The notes under the pieces were generated by a model that saw only the letters and a program-made list of their open reading frames with translations, did no database searches and was not told the DNA's origin. A stretch of 21,928 bases of DNA from an uncultured Treponema sp. (lineage in GTDB: Bacteria > Spirochaetota > Spirochaetia > Treponematales > Treponemataceae), in contig CALCEK010000254.1 of NCBI GenBank assembly GCA_937900125.1, positions 1 to 21,928 of the forward strand, given 5' to 3'. The stretch's first letter is position 1; each line of letters begins with the position of its first letter. Shown here one piece after another: positions 6,915-14,333 of the stretch. Position numbers and translations under genes: made by a program.

Positions 6915-9437
6915 CTACTTCTCTTTATTTTGTGCTATGCTTATTTTTACTTGTTGCCCATTGAGGAAAGCAACAATGAAAGCGCCATTGAATAAAGCCT
7001 GAGCTGAACTAAGTTGAGCTACAGCTTCGTTGTAAGTTCGGTAAGCGCCACCATAATATTTGGTCAGACCTTTTTCCGGTATGGGCACCGATGTTATAAT
7101 GTCGAAATGCGAGAGTTTATTTTCGTCGGGTGTATTGCGGAATACGCCTATCTGAATACGATAGACAGGTTTGTTTGCACCAAAAACCGACTGCGTAGCA
7201 CTACCTACTTCCGATGTTGATGTAGTAGTAGTTGTTGTTGTTTGTTGCTGCGTTATGGTTGTAACTTCGGCTTGTTTTACTTCAAGTTTTTCTTCTTTTA
7301 CCACCTTTTCTATTTTCTTCTCTTCATCAGATTCAATGGTGAAAATATTGTCGCCACGCTTAGCAGTGTTTTCATCAACCGACTGAAACGAGGTAACTAC
7401 CGACATAGGTTCCGACGATTTATTCTTCTTTGGCAATAGGAACGAACCATCGACGTGTGATGCGTAGCGGTTGAGGGCTTCGGTGAACGATGTTATGCCA
7501 CGTTTCTTCATCACATCGGCCTTCTGCATAGCGCTTAGTCCATCGGTGATGCGCACATTGTCAACAAGGGCAAAGTCGCGTGCAGCCGATTTGCGTAGCA
7601 CTGTTACCTCGGTGAAGTCTACGTCGGGTTCGTTGTCGATGGCTTCAGTATAGCGGTCGTCGAAGATGTCAAATTTTTGGTCGAGTGCTTTGCTATACAG
7701 CACCGCAGAGGCCTGAGCTATGTAGTCTGACTGCTCAGTATCGGCAATGCGAGGCGCTTCAAGTGCCAAAATGCCAGCCCATGCGTAGAGGCTGTCAGAT
7801 AGTTGCAAGTCTGTGCGTTCTGCTGCACTGAATAGTGTAGTGTAGAGATGTCGGTTTTGCTTGTGTACTTCGTCGAATGGCACTATTGAATACATTTCAA
7901 AGTTTTCAGGTTTTAACAGTTCGTCCCAATTGAATTTTGGTACGTTGCTTTGTAGTGCTACTTGCGATAGTGGCGTATATTCGCCGTTGCTGATGAGTTG
8001 TTCTATTTTGCTTATCTCTATTTTTCTTACCTTGTCGCTTTGTGCCTTTATGTCGTCTTCGAGGTTGTAGACTACACGTTCTATTTTTAGCACGTCGGCT
8101 ATTATTTCATTGCGCTTGTCGTCAGAGTTTATGCTCAAAAACTCTTTGCGCATTTGTGCCATTTCGGCCGACAGACTATCCTTTGTTGCTTCCTGAGTAT
8201 GCACTTGCCTATATAGTTCGCGAGCTTCGCTACTGCGGAAGTGTTCCCACTGCGAGTAGCGGAGTGAGTCGTTTATCACGAAGTCGAATTTTTTCTGTTC
8301 TTTGGTTACGCTAAATGTTGTTTTGCGCACTCCAGCGACCGTAACATCGTCGCGGAACTTAGCGAGCGAGGGGTCGGTGCTGAGCTTGGCTACCTGACGT
8401 ATGGCTTCGGTGTTTTGCGCAAAAGAACGTATTACTGATTCGTCCCACAATATTTCGTACACCATCAGCGAGTCGGCACTTGTCTCGCGATTGGAAGCAA
8501 ACCAAGCTTTTCGTCTGAATTCGTCGCCTACAAAGAGAAAGTCGTCGAATGCTGAGTTGAATGGTACGCCAAGGTTTACAGGCTCTGAAAATGTGCGAGT
8601 ATCGAGGTCGTAGGTGGTTCGGTATATATCGAATCCGCCCATGCCACCGGGTCGGTCAGATGCAAAGTAGAGTGTAGAACCGTCGGTCATCATCACGGGC
8701 ATTTTGTTGTTGCTCTCCGATGCCAATCCGCTAAGCAAAGTCATGTCGCTCCAGCCATCGAGCAATTTTTCCATCTTGTAGAGTTGTTCATTGTCGTTGT
8801 TGTCGGTGTGCGAGAAGTAGATAGCGTCGCCACGCTCAGTGCGATACAATATGCCATTGGGGTCGATGTCTGACTCAAAGAAGGTGCTATTGCGAGTTAC
8901 GGCACCTACCTCTTTCGATGGGTTGTAGACGAAGAGCAAGCTATCAGGCGTAACTCTATATTTGTCGATAACGCGAACGTTGAATATTTTGGAAGCCAAT
9001 GGTATAGAGTTTTGGCATTGTGTTCGCCAAATGTTGGCTTGTGCTATCATATTTTCGTTTTTGGCAGTGCGCAAATATTTGTCGAACGAAGCTATGGCTT
9101 GTTCAAACTCATATTGCAACTGATACGCACGACCTAAGTAGTAGTAGCTATCTATGTTGTGAATTTTGAGCTGCGAAAACTTAAGCCTTCTGATGCCTTC
9201 CGACACATTTTTGCGACTCATCACGTAGGCTGCACCAAGGTAGAAATTGGTTTTGCCATCGCGTTCGTTGGTTCGCAAAACGGCCTCAAGAGCTTCGGCA
9301 CACTCAGTATATTGCTGTCGGTCGAACAGATTGATAGCGGGTTTGATATTGGCTTGAGCAAAGGCTGACGTAGTTGATATTGCTATAGTTGCAATGGCGA
9401 TTAGTTTTTTGGTTGATAAAGATATTTTGAATGTCAT
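6915..9437 (-). CDS. TPR / PD40 beta-propeller / SPOR-domain envelope protein
   Basis: An 840-residue exported protein. A signal peptide ends near SAFA (residue 27). Residues ~30-150 are TPR-like helices (AINLFDRQQYTECAEALEAV, YYYLGRAYQLQYEFEQAIAS). Residues ~200-330 carry PD40 propeller repeats (GDAIYFSH..., DGSTLYFASDRPGGMGGFDI). Residues ~400-490 are charged and helical. A low-complexity Gln/Thr run lies near 725-745, and residues 759-830 form a SPOR-like peptidoglycan-binding domain (YRIQIGVFRN ... YYGGAYRTYNEA). The TPR plus PD40 layout recalls the PorE-type proteins of Bacteroidetes type IX secretion and gliding, but the OmpA end of those proteins is replaced by SPOR, so I do not assign that role. 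A place in the periplasm, binding denuded septal glycan, is plausible. Its start lies a few bases from the join with the Treponema part, so its own promoter is not in the window. Confidence 0.8.
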   Translation of the reverse strand: MTFKISLSTKKLIAIATIAISTTSAFAQANIKPAINLFDRQQYTECAEALEAVLRTNERDGKTNFYLGAAYVMSRKNVSEGIRRLKFSQLKIHNIDSYYYLGRAYQLQYEFEQAIASFDKYLRTAKNENMIAQANIWRTQCQNSIPLASKIFNVRVIDKYRVTPDSLLFVYNPSKEVGAVTRNSTFFESDIDPNGILYRTERGDAIYFSHTDNNDNEQLYKMEKLLDGWSDMTLLSGLASESNNKMPVMMTDGSTLYFASDRPGGMGGFDIYRTTYDLDTRTFSEPVNLGVPFNSAFDDFLFVGDEFRRKAWFASNRETSADSLMVYEILWDESVIRSFAQNTEAIRQVAKLSTDPSLAKFRDDVTVAGVRKTTFSVTKEQKKFDFVINDSLRYSQWEHFRSSEARELYRQVHTQEATKDSLSAEMAQMRKEFLSINSDDKRNEIIADVLKIERVVYNLEDDIKAQSDKVRKIEISKIEQLISNGEYTPLSQVALQSNVPKFNWDELLKPENFEMYSIVPFDEVHKQNRHLYTTLFSAAERTDLQLSDSLYAWAGILALEAPRIADTEQSDYIAQASAVLYSKALDQKFDIFDDRYTEAIDNEPDVDFTEVTVLRKSAARDFALVDNVRITDGLSAMQKADVMKKRGITSFTEALNRYASHVDGSFLLPKKNKSSEPMSVVTSFQSVDENTAKRGDNIFTIESDEEKKIEKVVKEEKLEVKQAEVTTITQQQTTTTTTTSTSEVGSATQSVFGANKPVYRIQIGVFRNTPDENKLSHFDIITSVPIPEKGLTKYYGGAYRTYNEAVAQLSSAQALFNGAFIVAFLNGQQVKISIAQNKEK

Positions 9438-9927
9438 TTTTTACTTGAACAACATTTTTTTCATATAAATCAGCCCGATTTGTCATTTTTGTAAATTGAT
9501 TCATATATGATTCGTAATCAGAAAAAGTTTTAACATCCACAATTATGACATCTGTAGAATTTTTTAAGCGAGAAAAAAGTTTTTTATGTGCAGGAATGTC
9601 TTGTGTAAGCAAAACTAAATCTGGTTTTAAGGACAATAAGGCTTCCAAATTTGGCGAAGAAAGATTTCCTATAGAAATAGTCGATTTTTGCATTTTAGGG
9701 TGCACATTTAAAACGAACTCGCCAAGCGGAAAAACACTTTCGGTATTTTCGTCGAGGGCATCTTCTGTAGTTCCAAGCAATGTTCCGCCCGACAAAAGCC
9801 ACATTTGCGCAATTGACCGAGAAAGTGCTACAACAGATTTTCTTTCTCCCTGAGCAAATATATTGGTAAGTTCAAAAAATGTTAGCAAAAAAAAGAAAAA
9901 CTTTTTTAATTTTACTATTTTACCCAT
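9304..9927 (-). CDS. ABC-type substrate-binding protein (siderophore/cobalamin type), truncated at the assembly join
   Basis: The first ~163 residues form the N-terminal lobe of a Peripla_BP_2 protein, which captures iron-siderophore, haem or cobalamin for an ABC importer. Seen: signal peptide (KKFFFFLLTFFELTNIFAQ), the opening VVALSRSIAQMWLLSGGTLLG, the motif SSPNLEALLSLKPDLVLL typical of the family, and VIIVDVKTFSDYESYMNQF. Near 9440 family resemblance stops; the remaining ~44 codons are out-of-frame Bacteroidales sequence lying inside the SPOR-domain gene. The second lobe is missing. The real gene is probably 300 residues or more in its source genome. Upstream lie a candidate promoter and the tRNA-Glu terminator. 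The ligand cannot be told from this half. The true boundary is best placed at about 9440-9450. Confidence 0.6.
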   Translation of the reverse strand: MGKIVKLKKFFFFLLTFFELTNIFAQGERKSVVALSRSIAQMWLLSGGTLLGTTEDALDENTESVFPLGEFVLNVHPKMQKSTISIGNLSSPNLEALLSLKPDLVLLTQDIPAHKKLFSRLKNSTDVIIVDVKTFSDYESYMNQFTKMTNRADLYEKNVVQVKNDIQNIFINQKTNRHCNYSNINYVSLCSSQYQTRYQSVRPTAIY

Positions 9928-9954
9928 AGGAAATTAGAAAACCCCTCACGAATA

Positions 9955-9983
9955 AAGATAGCAAGTTGAAAAAATAAAATCAA
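9955..9983 (-). promoter_or_regulatory. Candidate sigma-70 promoter for the substrate-binding protein
   Basis: On the minus strand TTGATT (9978-9983) and TATCTT (9955-9960) are separated by exactly 17 bases, each matching four of six consensus positions. It sits just after the tRNA-Glu terminator and about 28 bases before the ATG. An AGGGG lies 14 bases before the start codon, further than usual for a ribosome binding site. Confidence 0.4.
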
Positions 9984-9993
9984 GCATTTAAAC

Positions 9994-10023
9994 AAAAAAA
10001 GCAGTCCACATTTGTAGACTGCT
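9994..10023 (-). terminator. Intrinsic terminator after tRNA-Glu
   Basis: AGCAGTC (10000-10006) pairs with GACTGCT (10017-10023) around a 10-base loop; on the minus strand a run of seven T follows (A 9994-10000). It begins four bases after the tRNA 3' end. Confidence 0.85.
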
Positions 10024-10026
10024 AAA

Positions 10027-10098
10027 CATCTCCTACGGGAATCGAACCCATGTTGTCGGGATGAAAACCCGATGTCCTAACCCCTAGACGAAGGAGAC
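10027..10098 (-). tRNA. tRNA-Glu (anticodon UUC)
   Basis: A 72-base cloverleaf reads on the minus strand. The acceptor GTCTCCT pairs with AGGAGAT (first pair G-U). The D arm has GTCT/GGAC. The anticodon stem TCGGG/CCCGA encloses the loop TTTTCAT with anticodon TTC. The variable loop has four bases and the T arm ATGGG-TTCGATT-CCCGT. CCA is not encoded (TTT follows), so the ends must be added by the CCA enzyme. With its promoter and terminator it forms a single-gene unit in the 330-base stretch between the substrate-binding protein and the RelA-like gene. Confidence 0.97.
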
Positions 10099-10125
10099 TT
10101 ACAATCGCTTTTATCGCGATGATTA

Positions 10126-10154
10126 AATCTATCATATTGATTTTTATTTGTCAA
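10126..10154 (-). promoter_or_regulatory. Promoter of tRNA-Glu
   Basis: On the minus strand a perfect TTGACA (10149-10154) is followed after 17 bases by TAGATT (10126-10131). The start would be near 10119, giving a leader of about 20 bases before the tRNA, which contains the small inverted repeat TCGCGATAAAAGCGA. Confidence 0.7.
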
Positions 10155-10257
10155 GATTAAAAACGAAAAATTTACAAAAAAATTAACCAAGTCCACAAAA
10201 AGTTCGGTCGGGCAAAATATCCGTGCTAAACACACATTTTGTACCACCAACAGATAT

Positions 10258-11511
10258 TTAAACTTTCATATCAAACTTTTTTACTAGACGAGAATGAAGG
10301 GCTTTTATATCAGAATTATCAAGTCCTAAGTCAAAAGCAGCTTTTACGTCTTTTAAAGAATCAGTGTAATTTCCAAGATTATAAAATGCCAAGGCTCTTC
10401 TATAGTAGACATGGCTTTGATAACTATCGATTTCAAGCGAACGAGTAAAACATTCTATTGCAGCTTTTTCATTTTTCTGAACGCTGTGTACAATTCCTTC
10501 ATAATAAATAGAACGAAAAGCTTTTGGGTCATACTTTGAACTTTCGACAAAATCGTTTAGTGCTTTTTCATACTCACTTTGGGCAAAATACGCCATTCCG
10601 CGATGTTTGTAAATAACAGAAAGAACCACATTTTGCGGAACAGGCTTTGAATCTAAAATTTGAGAATAAATTGTAACGGCTTCAGCAAAATTCCCAGTAT
10701 TGTGCGCATGAAGAGCTAAAAGAACCAAATCATCAATACTTGCCTTTTTGCCAGTATTTGTGGGGGAGTTCAATAGGGATTCCGATGTTTGTTCTTGTGA
10801 AAAATGAAATTCCTTATCAGTTATATCATCGGCTTTATCGTAAAATGTGTTGCGTCTAATTCCCAATTCTGATTGTAATTGCGTTTGATAATCCCGAATT
10901 TCTTGAAAAATAGTGTCAGCGAGCGAAAGACTCGCATTTATAGAAGCAAGTTTTCTTCTTAAGGGTTTATCAAAGGGATTGAATTCTGATTTATAAATAA
11001 GTTCGTGTTCTACCTCTGCCCAAGCGTCCTGCAAAATTGTTCTAACTTGAATTTCACAAACCACATTGTTAGGAAGTTTGGGGGAACAATTATTTTTTGG
11101 TCTACAAGATTCTGGAATTTCAATTAAAATATGAACAGACTCATAACCAAATTCTCTAAAAGATTGCTCGGCACCCTTTCGTTCAACTTCTTTTACACAA
11201 AAATGAGAAAGTAACTGTTCTTCAACAACGGCAAGGTCTTCTATAAAAGCACAAATTACACGAATTCCCATCATATCAGTCAAAGTGACTAATTCCGTTC
11301 CTAAAGCTGCTTCTTGGGGCTTTTGCCGCAAAATTTTTTTGTAATAGCTTCCAAATGATTTTATACGTGCCTTATAAGTTGGCATAGAATTAAGTTTAAT
11401 TGTATTTTTTAATTCACCTTCAATATTAGACAAAACTTCAGAAAAAACTGGTGAATAACTTTCATAAATACTCTTTATTTTTTCACGATTTGGAAGATTA
11501 TTTTCCGCCAT
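10258..11511 (-). CDS. RelA/SpoT-type (p)ppGpp synthetase domain fused to TPR repeats
   Basis: Predicted to transfer pyrophosphate from ATP to GDP/GTP and make the alarmone (p)ppGpp. The synthetase domain fills residues ~20-215 of 417: RIKSFGSYYKKI (49-60) carries the nucleotide-binding basic residues, LTDMMGIRVIC has Asp79 at the metal-binding position, FGYESVHILIEI (121-132) matches the GYxSxH motif, and CEIQVRTILQDAWAEVEHEL contains Glu153 of the EIQVRT motif. There is no HD hydrolase, TGS or ACT domain, so it is of the small-synthetase type. Residues ~255-417 are about four TPR units (VIYKHRGMAYFAQSEYEKAL, VYYRRALAFYNLGNYTDSL), which probably sense a partner protein. The ATG has a strong GGGGGAAC site before it. 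The flaA terminator lies upstream. All catalytic positions I can identify are intact. Confidence 0.88.
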   Translation of the reverse strand: MAENNLPNREKIKSIYESYSPVFSEVLSNIEGELKNTIKLNSMPTYKARIKSFGSYYKKILRQKPQEAALGTELVTLTDMMGIRVICAFIEDLAVVEEQLLSHFCVKEVERKGAEQSFREFGYESVHILIEIPESCRPKNNCSPKLPNNVVCEIQVRTILQDAWAEVEHELIYKSEFNPFDKPLRRKLASINASLSLADTIFQEIRDYQTQLQSELGIRRNTFYDKADDITDKEFHFSQEQTSESLLNSPTNTGKKASIDDLVLLALHAHNTGNFAEAVTIYSQILDSKPVPQNVVLSVIYKHRGMAYFAQSEYEKALNDFVESSKYDPKAFRSIYYEGIVHSVQKNEKAAIECFTRSLEIDSYQSHVYYRRALAFYNLGNYTDSLKDVKAAFDLGLDNSDIKALHSRLVKKFDMKV

Positions 11512-11544
11512 AGTTCCCCCACTAACAAAGGCTGTAATCGCATT

Positions 11545-11574
11545 AAAAAAAAAGCCGTCCCGAAAAGGGGCGGC
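11545..11574 (-). terminator. Intrinsic terminator after flaA
   Basis: GCCGCCCC and GGGACGGC (11554-11574) form a GC-rich stem with one mismatch and a five-base loop; nine T follow on the minus strand. It lies 30 bases after the flaA stop and separates it from the RelA-TPR gene. Confidence 0.88.
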
Positions 11575-11603
11575 ATAATCAGTTTACTGTTTACACAGAA
11601 AAC

Positions 11604-12701
11604 TTATTTCTCAGCCTCAGCTGAAGAAGAGCTACTTGAAGACTGTCCTCCATCTTCAGAATCTCCTTCATCTTCAATAGAAGAAGTAAAGGTTTCTTCT
11701 GTAGCCATCTTCTGTTTTTCGATATAGCGGTTAACCTGTTTGTTACCAAAGCGGTTCATTTCACCATTCTGGCGTTCACGCTCTTTCTTTGTGATAATTC
11801 CCCAAAGGTCTTCATCATCGATGTCGCGGTCAGAAACAAGAACAGCAAGGTCATAAATAACTTTTACATCTTTGAAGTAACCAATAAAATCTCCACCAGC
11901 ATTAGAAGCATCGCGAGTTACCTGGAAACCAGAGAACTTTACGAATGGAGTTCCACGTGGGTAGATTGGGTATACTCTGATTTCGCGAGTGCGAACTTCA
12001 GAAATGTAATCTGGGTTATTCCAAACGAGTGTTTTCCAACCATCGAACAAAAGGCTACCCATATAGTAGCGGCGTTCAACGTTATCATTATCCTTAAGAA
12101 GAACATAAAGCTGTTCTGGGTGGTTCATACCCATTGTTGTAACAGCGATTGATTTGATTGTTCCAACATTTTTGATAAGACCATAACCATCTTCAAAAAG
12201 ATATTTACCTTTTTGTTCATCAGTCTGTTCCTGGCGTTCACCATTTTCATCAGCGTCTGCCAATGGCTCGTAAGCCTGAATTTCAAATGGTGGAACAATG
12301 CGAGCATTAGAATTGCTATTCCAAGATGGGAATACAATACGAACACCCATAACATTGCTTCCTGCAAAAGGAACACTTGCGCTTTCCTTAACAGGTGCTG
12401 CAACAACCTGTGACAAAGCAACAGATTGTACGTTCTGTGCTGATGAATTTAACTCAATTTCCCAGTTAGGAAGAGCCAAAGATGTTTTCATAAGCGATTT
12501 CTGGTCGCTTGTAAAAGTAGCACCAGCTGCAACAGAATAATCCATAACAGTGCGGCTGTTTTCAGTTGGGTTTCCGTCTTCGTCAGCAACAGTATCGGCA
12601 TCAAGTAATGTGAAGTCGATAAGTGTTGATTCTTTGGCGAAACCGAATGTTCCTGCCAATAGCATAGCAGCAGTGGCAGTTAAAATTGCAGTTCTCTTCA
12701 T
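11604..12701 (-). CDS. flaA: Flagellar filament outer layer (sheath) protein FlaA
   Basis: FlaA covers the FlaB core of the spirochete periplasmic flagellum. The 365 residues start with the signal peptide MKRTAILTATAAMLLAGTFG, cleaved near GFA, and contain family sequences such as STLIDFTLLDADTV near the mature N-terminus, SNVMGVRIVFPSWN, YGLIKNVGTIKSIAVTTMGM, LFDGWKTLVWNNPDYI, REIRVYPIYPRGTPFVKF and GDFIGYFKDVKVIYDLA. I start at 12701 because AGGAG lies 6 bases before it, the signal peptide begins there and a promoter lies just upstream; the frame is open further but without support. The C-terminus is acidic and ends in a run of seven Ser, then AEAEK. Monocistronic, with its own promoter and terminator, as expected for an abundant structural protein. 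Located directly after the glycan and cell-wall operon. Confidence 0.94.
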   Translation of the reverse strand: MKRTAILTATAAMLLAGTFGFAKESTLIDFTLLDADTVADEDGNPTENSRTVMDYSVAAGATFTSDQKSLMKTSLALPNWEIELNSSAQNVQSVALSQVVAAPVKESASVPFAGSNVMGVRIVFPSWNSNSNARIVPPFEIQAYEPLADADENGERQEQTDEQKGKYLFEDGYGLIKNVGTIKSIAVTTMGMNHPEQLYVLLKDNDNVERRYYMGSLLFDGWKTLVWNNPDYISEVRTREIRVYPIYPRGTPFVKFSGFQVTRDASNAGGDFIGYFKDVKVIYDLAVLVSDRDIDDEDLWGIITKKERERQNGEMNRFGNKQVNRYIEKQKMATEETFTSSIEDEGDSEDGGQSSSSSSSAEAEK

Positions 12702-12746
12702 TCGAAGCTCCTTTAATACACTTTTGATGTAGCCTTGTTTAGTATA

Positions 12747-12775
12747 AGTATCTATTAAGATGGGTTTTTTGTCAA
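12747..12775 (-). promoter_or_regulatory. flaA: Promoter of flaA
   Basis: On the minus strand TTGACA (12770-12775) is followed by 17 bases and GATACT (12747-12752). The RNA would start near 12740, some 40 bases before the ATG, and include the AGGAG site. A perfect -35 suits a highly expressed sheath protein and implies the housekeeping sigma factor. Confidence 0.65.
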
Positions 12776-12831
12776 TGTCTTTTTTCCAATTTTTAATACT
12801 TTTAAGTTGAAGAAAAGTCATTTTTTCCATT

Positions 12832-13278
12832 TTAAAAAGCACTTTTACCATCAATATACACCAAAACTGTTTTTATTTCTGTGAATTTCTTCACAATATT
12901 CAATTTAAAAAGGGAAACTCTTTCCCTTAAATTTTCAGTATCTGTGCTAGTTTGTAGGGCATCTGAAGAAAGTCCAACGTAAAGAGTATTTCCTTCTAGG
13001 GTACAAAATTCAACTTTTGTTCCGCGTACAAAAATCGATTTATAGCGGTTGGTCATAGGACCTAACAAAAGTTCGTCCACAAATAATTGTATTTTTCCTT
13101 GCGTAGGATTCTTTGGAAGATACCTAACTTCTGTACAAAGCTGGTCATTTTCAAATGAGTGAAAATAAAAAAGATAACGCTCAACAGAATTTTTGTTTGC
13201 AAAAAAAATTGCAGAAAAAATCAGTGTTCCTAAAAAAAATCCAGCAGCAACAAATGGGCTTTTTTTTATAGATTTCAT
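12832..13278 (-). CDS. GerMN-domain envelope protein
   Basis: A 148-residue protein with one N-terminal membrane anchor (about 8-27, FVAAGFFLGTLIFSAIFFAN) and a GerMN-like domain behind it: LCTEVRYLPKN, then KIQLFVDELLLGP, TKVEFCTLEGNTLYVGLS, and FKLNIVKKFTEIKTVLVYID. GerMN domains occur in GerM of spore formers and in other envelope proteins, often next to cell-wall amidases, and have been proposed to bind peptidoglycan or regulate amidases. The start ATG overlaps the amidase stop by four bases (ATGA), so translation is coupled. This is the last gene of the long operon; flaA follows after 130 bases with its own promoter. The domain call rests on pattern, with moderate certainty. Confidence 0.75.
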   Translation of the reverse strand: MKSIKKSPFVAAGFFLGTLIFSAIFFANKNSVERYLFYFHSFENDQLCTEVRYLPKNPTQGKIQLFVDELLLGPMTNRYKSIFVRGTKVEFCTLEGNTLYVGLSSDALQTSTDTENLRERVSLFKLNIVKKFTEIKTVLVYIDGKSAF

Positions 13279-14309
13279 TTGCTTTCCGTAAATCCGCGTG
13301 AACGCTCAAAATGAGTTACAAACGCTTGAAGTCCATTATATATTCCAAATGACAATTTTTGCAAGTAGCTATCATCTGCAAGCAAAGCCGCTTCTTTTTC
13401 ATTTGTCAAAAAACCAGTTTCAATTAAAACGCTAGGCATATTTGCATTGCGGACAACAAACCATTCTTCTGCTTTAATTCCGCGCGAAGAACTTTGCGAG
13501 CCAACTTGTGTTCCGATTCCTTCTGTGATAAAACGCGCAATCAAAATTGATTCTTGGGTGTATTCTTCTTCTAACATAACATTTAAAATGGAATCTACAT
13601 CTTTATCACCCGAAACATCTTCATTTAATACCTGTCGGCGGTATCCTGGCGACAAATACCAAACTTCGTAACCCGAAACGCTTTTGTCAAGGCTTGCATT
13701 TACGTGAATCGAAACATACAAAATTGCTTCGTTTGGTGCGAGTTTTACAGAATTTGCAATTTCCGTGCGCTGACTAAGCGAAATAAAAACATCGGTGTTG
13801 CGCGTCATAAGAATTTTTTTGTCGGGATAAGATTTTTTTAAGTATTCGTACAATTTTAGTCCCACAGAAAGATTTATATCTTTTTCTTGGAGCGTCACTT
13901 TTTTTCCATTTATTGTGTGTGTGGCACTTGCGCCAGGGTCTTTTCCGCCGTGACCTGGGTCAATAAGAATTGCCCCGATTTTAAACTGATTTGAATCTTC
14001 TTCCGTTTGAAAAAATGAATCAAGTCCATTTAAAAAAGTTTTGCTTGCCATAAGGACATTATTTTGTAAAACAGGTGCATTTTCTTGTATTATAGTAGAA
14101 TAGTCTTTTAAAACAAAAGAATCCCCGCTTTTAAAAGACACCTGATGTCCGTTTTTTTCTAGGATTCCAGAAAATGTCATTGGATCCCAATACAGCGTCA
14201 TCCCTGTTTTTTGCGCATATTCCATAACATTTACTTGTGCTACTTCTGCATTTAAGCATAAAAGCGCAAAAAATCCGAGTAAAAATAAAAATCCCACTCG
14301 CTTTTTCAT
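13275..14309 (-). CDS. N-acetylmuramoyl-L-alanine amidase (Amidase_3), exported
   Basis: Zinc amidase that removes stem peptides from peptidoglycan in the periplasm. The 344 residues begin with a signal peptide (KKRVGFLFLLGFFALLCLNA). Residues ~23-70 look like a small N-terminal accessory domain, and the catalytic domain starts near 110. The ligands are His120 in IDPGHGGKDPGA, Glu142 in LQEKDINLS, His202 in VSIHVNAS, with catalytic Glu297 in VLIETGFLTN. A GGGGAGGGG site precedes the ATG. It follows the ATP-grasp gene after 24 bases and overlaps the GerMN gene by four, which argues for a joint role in wall remodelling, for example to let the periplasmic flagella pass or the cells separate. Confidence 0.92.
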   Translation of the reverse strand: MKKRVGFLFLLGFFALLCLNAEVAQVNVMEYAQKTGMTLYWDPMTFSGILEKNGHQVSFKSGDSFVLKDYSTIIQENAPVLQNNVLMASKTFLNGLDSFFQTEEDSNQFKIGAILIDPGHGGKDPGASATHTINGKKVTLQEKDINLSVGLKLYEYLKKSYPDKKILMTRNTDVFISLSQRTEIANSVKLAPNEAILYVSIHVNASLDKSVSGYEVWYLSPGYRRQVLNEDVSGDKDVDSILNVMLEEEYTQESILIARFITEGIGTQVGSQSSSRGIKAEEWFVVRNANMPSVLIETGFLTNEKEAALLADDSYLQKLSFGIYNGLQAFVTHFERSRGFTESK

Positions 14310-14333
14310 TTTTCCCCTCCCCAGTTATGGATT

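Noticed and set aside
720..9437. The Bacteroidales block as a horizontally acquired carbohydrate island in Treponema.
   Set aside because: Both edges cut genes, no mobility genes or integration repeats are present, and floA plus the SPOR protein are ordinary chromosomal genes with phylum-specific expression signals. An assembly join explains it more simply.
10155..10257. A terminator or small RNA after the RelA-TPR gene.
   Set aside because: I found no stable stem followed by a T run on the minus strand; the stretch is AT-rich and featureless apart from the tRNA promoter beside it.
12702..12854. Extension of flaA by 51 codons to an upstream ATG.
   Set aside because: The extension covers the promoter and the Shine-Dalgarno site and would bury the signal peptide internally.
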